Shown here piece after piece: positions 55,346-64,000 of a stretch of DNA of 64,000 bases. The notes beneath the pieces were generated by a model that worked only from the letters and a program-made list of their open reading frames with translations, had not been told where the DNA came from and did no database searches. The translations under genes were made by a program, and so were the position numbers. This stretch comes from Trichoplax adhaerens (taxonomy: Eukaryota > Placozoa > Uniplacotomia > Trichoplacea > Trichoplacidae). The stretch lies in contig NW_002060945.1 of the NCBI RefSeq assembly GCF_000150275.1, positions 4,147,230-4,211,229 on the forward strand, in the 5' to 3' direction. Position 1 is the stretch's first letter. Each line of letters opens with the position of its first letter.

Positions 55346-58300
55346 ATGGCTTCAAATTGTCAGCGTTTCCTATCACCAGAAGCTAGCCGTGTTACTAGGG
55401 AGAAACGCGGCCAAGTTCTTGGTCATAGAAGTGGATTCCGTGGTTGTACTATTTGGTTAACAGGTTTGTCAATACAACTCAATATTTTCTTAGGACATGC
55501 TTAATGATGCTCATTGATTCACATGGCTGCTGCTTACAATCATCATGTTGATTCAAAGAAATAATAGCGTATGTATCCAATCGATCCATGGATATTCTGC
55601 CTTAATTAATGATACAATAGTCTACATTAATCTAATCTTGTTTCATTGGGTAGAAAAGCTTGCAAAATACTTGTTTGAATTCATCATGGATGATAACATT
55701 ACCATACGTAGTGTACTAGGAATCGTATCCGAATGAAGTACATTGATACCAACAAAGCTGATAGCAAAAGCTTTCAATAACAGTTATATTAACCATCAAC
55801 ATGGACGACTTGTTAATACCAATGTTTTATCCGTATGCAATGGTCATCATAGCTACTTCATTAACTCGATAAGAACGATCGATAGTGTCGCATAACGGCA
55901 ACACTATCTAAAATGAATTTTTTCCCCATCATTTATTGTTTTCTATACACAATCCTCTCAAAATATCAAACACTGCGCTGTCGTCTTTGTGTATCTCATA
56001 GTCATCGCATCGACTGTGATGAATGATGATCGTCTGGCCGATTAGAATTTTCAACACTACAACTATCACGAACAATTTTATGTGTTTTCATCTTACATCA
56101 ACGTCCATCACAGTTTATAGTTGCTGCACGTATTGCCCACAGTAGTTGTCATAATATCAGCGATCTGTCGCACCGATTCGATAAATAAAACCTAAAGGTA
56201 GACATGATCCAAAATTGCTACAAACAATAGTATCGGCAAATTGCGCAATTACAATCGGAGACATTAAAGGAAATTAATTCTCTACGTACGTGCGTCATAG
56301 AAATTTCCACGAGCAAGTTAACCGTTTTATCTTTTGTAGATCGGTAGCATTAGAGACCCTTAGGTAGCATGCGTCACTGAATACAAAAAAATCAAATCCA
56401 TCGAAAATATTCTACATCATTTAGATTGTGCTTTGTATAGAATAGCAATGGTACCGACCTACAGTATAACAATGCATACTTCTATACCAATAACTGAATC
56501 TCTGCTGTTATGCTGGAAAACTGCAATAATACATACAATAACTTTGCTAGAGTATTTCTTAAATTAGAGTTTTATTGAAATCATGAATCATTTAAGTTGA
56601 AAATTCATTCTATCAAATCTTGATGAACTATCGCAATAAATTAGTACAATACAGACATTTCATCCCACGTCACACGATAGCTAATAAGATCATAATAAAC
56701 CCTCTTTAATTAAATCGATATTACGATATTTACAATATTGATCACCTCTTAAAGTATTACCTTCATAGTAGGTATCCCTACCAGAATATCTCCGCTTAAA
56801 CTCAACTTCGACCACTGTAGGCGTATTATTCAATATTGTCTCTCGGTACAGGAGATTAGATCCAATTGTAATAATTAATATTTATCTAAAGTACAGTACA
56901 TCACTTGATAGCAGATACTACTAACATAATATGATATGAGCTTCTAATTCATTCTCTTGTGTGACTTTAATTATTATTAAATAAAATGTTCCAAGTTTCT
57001 CTTAAATAATGATCGTCACCCTTCTTCCTACTGAATCCATTTAGAATAACCGAAATAACCCTTACGGCCAATGTTGAAATCTCGCCACTATGATATAATA
57101 CATGCATTTCTCCAATTATAATAATTAATATAGCAACATTCTCGCATTCTACTAATTACTATCAACATAACTACAGTAGTATGTGTGAGCTACAAATTGA
57201 ATCACTTTACTTGCTTTATTAACAAAACTATAGGACTATCTGGTGCTGGTAAAACCACCTTGAGTTATACTTTAGAAGCTTATTTATGCAATAAAGGGAT
57301 ACCAGCATTTTCACTGGATGGTGATAATATTCGTACTGGCCTTGCTAAAGATTTAGCCTTCTCTGAAGCTGATCGAACTGAAAATATACGTCGAATTGGA
57401 GAAGTCGCAAAATTATTCGCTGATGCGGGAATCGTCACAATCGCTAGTGCTATTAGTCCATATCAAGCAGATCGACTTACTGTACGACAGTTACACCAAC
57501 GAAGTGGCCTAAACTTTTTCGAATGCTATGTCAGTACATCATTAGAAGTATGCGAAAAGCGAGACACCAAAGGCCTCTACAAGAAAGCCAGGGAAGGCGT
57601 TATCAAAGGTACACGTATCTATATAGTTATCGTATGATGCCACGATAAATAGTTATTTACGTAAGTTCAAAGTCTATAATCGATAGGAAAATCTTGATTG
57701 TATAGCTATTGTGCAGCAATAATTCAGATACCATTACTACTGGATATTTGTAAGTAAAATTTTTCATCCAAGTGTACTAACTTATAGTATAAAATTTACT
57801 ATTGTTGCAGATTTTACGGGCATAGATTCACCTTATGAAATACCTATCAATCCTGATATTGTTTTAAAAGCGGGAGAGTGGTCAGTTCAACAATGCGTTG
57901 ATATAATTATCAATTTTTTAGAGGCAAAGGTTAGATATAAAATTATAGTATTAATAAGTTGGTCGTACGAATAACTGCATCATATCTTTGATTATTTCTA
58001 TCTAGTTAAAACTAAAACTGTTATTGTCCTAGATTTATTAAAATGTCAATTCTTTGTCATGCTATATCATCTTGTGTAGAACATTATACCATTCTCTGCA
58101 CTAAATATGGTACGAGAGCTTTTTGTGCAGCCAGATCAAGTAGAAGAAATGAAACAAATAGCAAGGAAATTGCCTAAATTAAACATTACCAAAGTACGTG
58201 CTAAAGATTACTATCAGTATCTCGCTATTATTTATTTTTTATTCGATATATCGATCTATTAAATTTCAGTTTTTGAGTTTTACTAAATTACTATTAGTAA

Positions 58301-59947
58301 ATTACTTATAGGTCTTTCTTTACCTTTATCTTACAGCTCGATTTACAGTGGGTTCAAGTTTTGTCTGAAGGTTGGGCATCTCCTCTTAAGGGATTTATGA
58401 ATGAGAAAGAGTATTTACAAGCCTTACATTTTGGAATTTTATTAGATGGTCAGTTTATGATATATTTCTCTTACTAATTAATACTTACACATGTATAAAC
58501 ATAAGAATATATCTCTAAGCAATCTTACGACGTTAATTTCGGGTAGGTGGTGTATCTAACCAATCAATACCAATTGTTTTGCCTGTACACGATGATAACA
58601 AGCAACGGTTACAAAATGAAGAGCGATTTACCTTAATATATGACAATCGACCTGTCGCAATAGTATCTAAACCTGAATTTTTTGAACACCGTATTGAAGA
58701 ACGGTGCTGTCGACAGTTTGGAACATACTCTTCCGAACATCCCTATGTAAAGGTAATAAAATTCACATCCATGTTCTTCAATATTAAAGATATAATTATC
58801 ACAATTCAAATAATATCGCGCAAATCCTACTTGTAATTTGCAAGGCTTTCTATCAGCTTACTGTATTGTTGTTATCGGAATCTTAGTTAATCATCGATTC
58901 AGGGAATTGGCTAGTAGGTGGTGAATTGCAAGTATTGGAGAGAATTTGCTGGCATGATGGACTTGATCAGTTTCGCCTAACGCCAATGGAATTAAGGAGG
59001 AAATTCTATGAACTAGATGCTGATGCTGCTTTTGCCTTCCAACTTCGAAACCCTCTTCATAACGGTCATGCTTTACTAATTTCTGATACCAAGAGACAAT
59101 TGGTGGAACGTGGATTCAAACACCCTGTATTATTACTACATCCAATCGGTTTGTGAACGAATTAGCTCATCAAAAGATAACAATTGTAATATTCCTCTTT
59201 CCGTAAATTGTCAAGTAATATACTATAAACTATTCAATATCTCTTATAGGCGGAATTACCAAGCCAGATGACGTTCCATTGGAAGTCAGAATTAAGCAAC
59301 ATTTAGCCGTAATTGAAGACGGTATTCTTGATCAAAGTTCGACAATCTTAGCGATCTTTCCTTCTCCAATGATGTATGCAGGACCAACGGAAGTATGCTT
59401 CCTGTGTAACAAAATTATTTCATTTTTGTAGTGATGTGTATCTTTTACTAATCGGTATTGTTTAATCAATAGGTTCAATGGCATGCAAAAGCAAGGATAG
59501 CGGCTGGAGTTAATTTCTATATTGTTGGTAGAGATCCAGCAGGTATCCCTCATCCAGTTACCGGGAAAGATTTATATCATACAACGCATGGTAGTAAGGT
59601 ACTAAGACCAAGACAAATTGCCTTATGCCTGAAATTAAATTTTGACTCAACTGTAAGCCTAAAATGATTTCATTTATATATATAATTTTATTTTATTTTA
59701 GGTATTACAGATGGCTCCTGGATTAACTCAACTAGAAATTATTCCATTTCGAGTAGCTGCTTATAATAAAATCAAGAGAAAGATGGATTTTTATAAGCCC
59801 GATCATGCTGACGATTACAATTTCATCTCTGGAACTAAAATGAGACAATTAGCTCGGGCTGGTAATAAACTACCTGATGGATTCATGAGTGAAAAAGCAT
59901 GGAAAATTTTATTGAGACATTACACATCTAGTAATCAGACTCAGTAA
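55346..59947 (+). CDS. PAPSS: Bifunctional PAPS synthase (APS kinase + ATP sulfurylase)
   Basis: Makes 3'-phosphoadenosine 5'-phosphosulfate, the universal sulfate donor, from ATP and sulfate. Ten exons: 55346-55463, 57234-57608, 57811-57929, 58080-58193, 58337-58448, 58547-58752, 58887-59148, 59250-59392, 59473-59598, 59702-59947; 606 residues (human about 624). N-terminal APS kinase: P-loop GLSGAGKTT (about 40-48), [39 protein letters not shown]-terminal ATP sulfurylase: [18 protein letters not shown] with the HNGH catalytic motif (406-409), [33 protein letters not shown]. The domain order (kinase first) is the metazoan one. The 1.77-kb first intron splits the protein just before the P-loop. 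Exon 7 begins after CTTAG at 58886, so that [17 protein letters not shown] aligns with vertebrates. PAPSS1 versus PAPSS2 cannot be assigned; it is probably the pre-duplication orthologue. Confidence 0.95.
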
Positions 59948-61432
59948 CCATCGTTTCAGTTATGACTGTAAATTTTTTTATCCTCAACCCCCCTAGACTT
60001 TTGTATGATAATTATTTACTGCCATTGTACAAAATATTATCCTGTATAGATTCTAAAGGATTAGGTGGTAATCATAGTAATCGGTTTCTCTGTATTAAAG
60101 CTTTAAAACTGGTATAATCACTCATTTATGAGGTAATGTGTACAGTACAGTATATTACAGGATTCTCTAATTATTTTAGTTAAATTATGTTATCGATCGA
60201 TATATACCGAATTTCATATGGTACATCTGTATGTAAGATAGTATTGTCGTCCAATTCTCAATAGTGCTATCGAGCACTTTCATTTTAAACTTTCTAGTAA
60301 TAATAACAGTTGTATTATCAGCTTAAGACATTATAAAGTAACGCATTAAAGCCAATCCTATTGCAACAAATGCTTTGGCGTGCAGTTTATTTTCGTAAAT
60401 TTGTTGATTTATACTGGCGATTCTACGGATTTAGTGATTGTCAGGAAAGTATATAATTATTAGGTATATATCAACTTTCCTGATGCGCCAAGAATCAAAA
60501 TATCAGTATCTTACAATTACAGTAGCTTTCAAAAGATGACTACGAGACAATCCTATACCGCAAAGATCACTTTATTATTATTGAGATTTGCATGTAAGCG
60601 CGAATTTTAGTGCTCGTGAATGATCTATTTATAATTGTGATATAAGGAATGGTGCAAAGCGCAAATTAATATAACAAAGGCATGTACATCGTCAATGATG
60701 CTTTTATGGTAGATTGAACATTCAATACTAATGATACATCATCGACATAATTTAAAACGCATGATTCCTAATTTCATTGCAAATGGAATAACTTACAATG
60801 AGCAATTTATAAGGATATTGACAAAGTCATAGCTTAAAGTATATAGAAACAATTAAAGTCATTTGTAACATAAACATACTCGTATCAAGTTAATAATAAC
60901 AAACAAATCAGCGCATTTATGTCAATTATATAGTCACACATTTATACAGTTGCGTAGGAAGTTTCTGTTTTTTTTGTGCATTTATATATTAAATATATAT
61001 ATATATATATCTTTATATGTATATACAGAAAAGCAAGCATGTGTCGTTGACGTAATAAAAAAGCTAATAAAGATGGTAAATAAGTCTTTCCTATGAAACC
61101 GTATAGAGTACATTTTAGATACAGTACAGCGCTTATCAGTTAAAATAGCAGGAAAAAATTCAAAATTTACGCTCATTTACTGTGGGTACTGTACTGCCTT
61201 GCAATACTTCCGCAGCACTTGTAAATATAAAGAGCTCTAGTATTTTATAATACAAATGCACATCAATTTTACGATTTAGGTACTTCAGGCTACTCTTAAC
61301 GATATAAACGTACAAGCAAATACAGTAGCAGACAAATTATTGTCACTTTTTTTCTACAATTAAATTCCCTAAAAAGTACTTCTTACCCAGTATGAGGATT
61401 CAGAGTCATCACCTTGGATACTATACATGAAT
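59948..61432. other. Intergenic spacer between convergent PAPSS and CERT
   Basis: 1.5 kb of AT-rich DNA with no supportable exon. It has a TA microsatellite at about 60981-61026 and scattered GTACAG units (60138, 61125, 61185). Expected to hold both 3' UTRs. Confidence 0.5.
60981..61026. repeat. TA microsatellite
   Basis: About nine perfect TA units with flanking imperfect ones in the PAPSS/CERT spacer. Simple repeat. Confidence 0.7.
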
Positions 61433-64000
61433 TTACCACACTATTTTAGTATTTTGCAATTTCTTATCTACATATGAACTAAATTTTCTTAGAAATTTCG
61501 GATACTCTCTTTTAGTAACAACCCTAACGACAGCCGGTGGTGCCCAACCACCCGGGTTCACTGTAATAAAACAAAGAAATGTATATTATAAAATTTCAGC
61601 TTAACTAAATACGGCAGTAACGCTATTCATACATCGTAAAGACTACAATTAATATTATGATGAATAAAAAAATAAAACTCTCACATCCTTTGTAGCCTTT
61701 ACTTACCATGAGCAATATATACAATCCTACTGGCGATATCATTACGAGTTAATTCCTCCAATGGACAATCTGTCTTTCGAATAATTGTCTCGCAGTACAT
61801 GCAAACTGTAAATTGAACGCGGACGTATTTCTTGTTCTGGTGACGTTGAAAAAAGTCAATAATTCAGTAGATAACTAGCGATTATAAATGATATATATGA
61901 CAATTACCGTAGCAAGTGGGTGATCAATAGAATAGTTGACGACAATCCAAGGATCTACGCCGGTTGGGTTGCTGTCATTTTCTAATCTTACAACTGGTCG
62001 CATATGACTTGCGAAGCACATATCACGTTGTGCGGTAGGCCATACGCGTTTAATAAGTTGATGAAAAACAAGCGTATCTTGAGATATCTCTTCAATTACC
62101 TTTGTCGACTCCAAGGTTGCTATTAAATTATTTCAAAATGTCATCACATCAGTCATACAAGCGTAATAATTAAAATTGGTGGCTATTAAGCGTAATTTCT
62201 TACTTTCCCATTCCATCCTAACATCCTTGTCGAAAAATATATTACAAACTTCATGACCAGTGACACCCTAGATCGAAAAAAATTAATAATGTTTATAAAG
62301 CTAGCAACCAAACGTATGCTGTCATTGCGGTTTAGGACAGTGCATCTTACATCGACAATATGTTGAGCGCGTAAAGGATCCAAAGCTACGCCGTCTATCT
62401 CCAATTCACGTCTATAAACCTTAAAAAAAATTTAAACAAGAATCAATAAATTTGCTTTATTTATATACTAGTAGTACATTATAAACTTGGTGAAAAGGAT
62501 TATCGAATAGAATTATTACCTTCATTTCATTATCTTCATGAACCAAATTCCATTCTTCATTAATTTCTTCACGGACACAGCTTACATATTCGGATACTTT
62601 AGAATCCATCTGAAGTAAACAATCAAGAAAAATGTGTTAATTACACAGACATAATAATTCTACCATCTATTAGTAAAGCCAATAAGCATTTCATGTAAAC
62701 ATCTATTAATTTGATAACCTCTCTCATGAGAGTGGCTTTGGAGTCGTCTGGATTGTAAAAATCGATATCATTCTAAGTAAAAAGCAAGTAACTATTAGAG
62801 AAGTTTCATCAAATGCAAATAATACGTTGTGCATAATCCTAAAGAATAACTGCGACTTCTTTTTGGTAGACTGTACATACTTGCTCATTTAACTCAGTGC
62901 CTTCCTTATCTAGGGCAGTTTCGACAGCATCGAAAAATTCCTCATCGGTCATCATACAGTTAGGACCTTCCTACTCAAAAAATAACACACCCAAAACATC
63001 ATGCAATAGGAATAGATTAAAGAATGCCACAAGGCTAACAAAGGCAGGAAAATTCGTACGATTAACCTGGTAATCAGGACCCGCAGCAAGAGCTCTCTTT
63101 CGCGCATCTTCAAGCACCTGCTTGTACTCCTGTTGTAGCCTACGTCTTTTTTCCATTTCCTGCAAAAAATTAACTGCTATTAGTATTACAACATACGGTA
63201 TTGTCAAATAAAAGGAGTCATGAAATCCTTTCATGAAAGCAATTGCTTACCCGTTCCAAGCGTTTACGCCATTTATCTTCTCTAGTTAGCATTAAATCGA
63301 TGCAGTGCGATAAAGTTGCTAAAATTCCAGCAGTTGTTGCTTTAAATGTGATTGATTCCCCTTTAAAGTCGATACCCGATTTCAATAATTCAAGTGCTGT
63401 AATGGCATCGATTCTCTCTTTTTCATCAATACTATTAGCCACTTGTGATATGTTATTTGAACCGGGAGAAGTAGAATAACTACTAGAAAACTGTAAAAAT
63501 AATTTGTTGGATAAAAAAAATTTAGTTAGATTGGTTCCTTAATTAATTGTCTTACTTGTAATACAATGGTTTATTTAGTATATTACATAACATTTACCCT
63601 AGTAAAATTTATTAACGATGATATCCTGGAGGTAGTATAGGTAGCTATTCTTGATGCTGATTTTCTAGGTGATAATTTGTATAGCGTTTTAGGTAACAAA
63701 GTTGTTCCTTCTGTTATCTCATCATCTCCAGAGTCTGCTTCATCTACTAATGAAGGTATGATTAATACAAAGTTAGTTTGACACAGTCATTAACCATGAC
63801 TATGATCATTTTGACAATCCTATGATTTCCAAAATTGATTTTGTCGCATTTTAGTTACTTCTAATGTCTTCACTAGGAGGTCGTAAAGAATCTGCCATGT
63901 CCGGTTCATTCCTTTTAAACTCTTCAATTTTATGCTCTGCCTCAACAACGGCATCAGAGCATTTATCAAAGAAACGTTGTAAAGTATCCACTTGCCGGCA
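61433..64000 (-). CDS. CERT1: Ceramide transfer protein CERT, middle region and START domain (5' end outside window)
   Basis: CERT carries ceramide from ER to Golgi for sphingomyelin synthesis. Exons seen, 5' to 3': 63859-64000 (cut by the window edge), 63598-63746, 63251-63490, 63067-63159, 62881-62970, 62701-62772, 62520-62609, 62351-62419, 62204-62267, 61908-62119, 61707-61836, 61433-61560. The middle region contains [20 protein letters not shown] as in vertebrate CERT, then a coiled coil ([12 protein letters not shown]). The FFAT motif DEEFFDAVE (exon 62881-62970) binds ER VAP proteins. The START domain spans [18 protein letters not shown] to the C-terminus, including [20 protein letters not shown] and [20 protein letters not shown]. 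The N-terminal PH domain that targets Golgi PI4P is expected beyond 64000. No stop or frameshift is seen. Confidence 0.94.

Overview
The window is nuclear DNA from an animal with a compact, AT-rich genome. Every gene is split into many small exons (about 30-400 bp). Introns range from about 70 bp to 3.3 kb, mostly GT-AG, and genes lie on both strands a few hundred bp to 3 kb apart. The proteins are metazoan orthologues that read like an early-branching animal, such as a placozoan (Trichoplax/Hoilungia type). That taxonomic guess is inference. There are no bacterial operons, CRISPR arrays, rRNAs, recognisable tRNAs or intact transposons.

Layout, left to right: (1) 1-2237, intergenic, with palindromic TGTACA-rich clusters and an E2F-like site. 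(2) CDC6 replication licensing factor, +, 2238-5370. (3) UBA5, the UFM1-activating E1, -, 5588-8456, tail-to-tail with CDC6. (4) About 3 kb of AT-rich, repeat-bearing intergenic DNA. (5) A 44-exon gene of 15 kb, +, 11514-26566, for a 2104-residue WD-repeat protein of the WDR87/WDR97 type. (6) Two tandem cyclophilins, -, 27966-31666 and 34516-37211, with identical exon structure but different first exons: one has an ER signal peptide, the other does not. (7) A recent 0.45-kb direct duplication at 37555-38445. (8) MAP2K5 (MEK5), -, 39288-45525, with an N-terminal PB1 domain. (9) The mRNA decapping enzyme DCP2, -, 47107-50517, one of whose introns appears to be U12-type AT-AC. (10) Neugrin (NGRN), +, 51286-53062. 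(11) SDHAF4, -, 54659-54955, intronless. (12) Bifunctional PAPS synthase, +, 55346-59947. (13) The ceramide transfer protein CERT, -, 61433 to beyond the right edge, with FFAT motif and START domain inside the window.

I rebuilt each gene exon by exon from splice sites, reading-frame phase and similarity to remembered family sequences. In every complete model the exon lengths sum to a multiple of three and end at a stop. Exon coordinates are given in the entries. UTRs and transcription starts cannot be seen and are not claimed. The genes do not form one pathway. They are housekeeping and signalling functions: DNA licensing, UFMylation, ER and cytosolic folding, a MAPK cascade, mRNA decay, mitochondrial assembly, sulfate activation and sphingolipid transport. 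Two neighbouring pairs are divergent with short shared spacers (DCP2/NGRN and SDHAF4/PAPSS), and each spacer carries a TGTACA-rich cluster. I found no credible novel multi-gene system. The best leads are the AT-AC intron in DCP2, the signal-peptide switch in the cyclophilin pair, the TACTGTACAGTA palindrome family and an ERSE/UPRE-like element before the ER cyclophilin.
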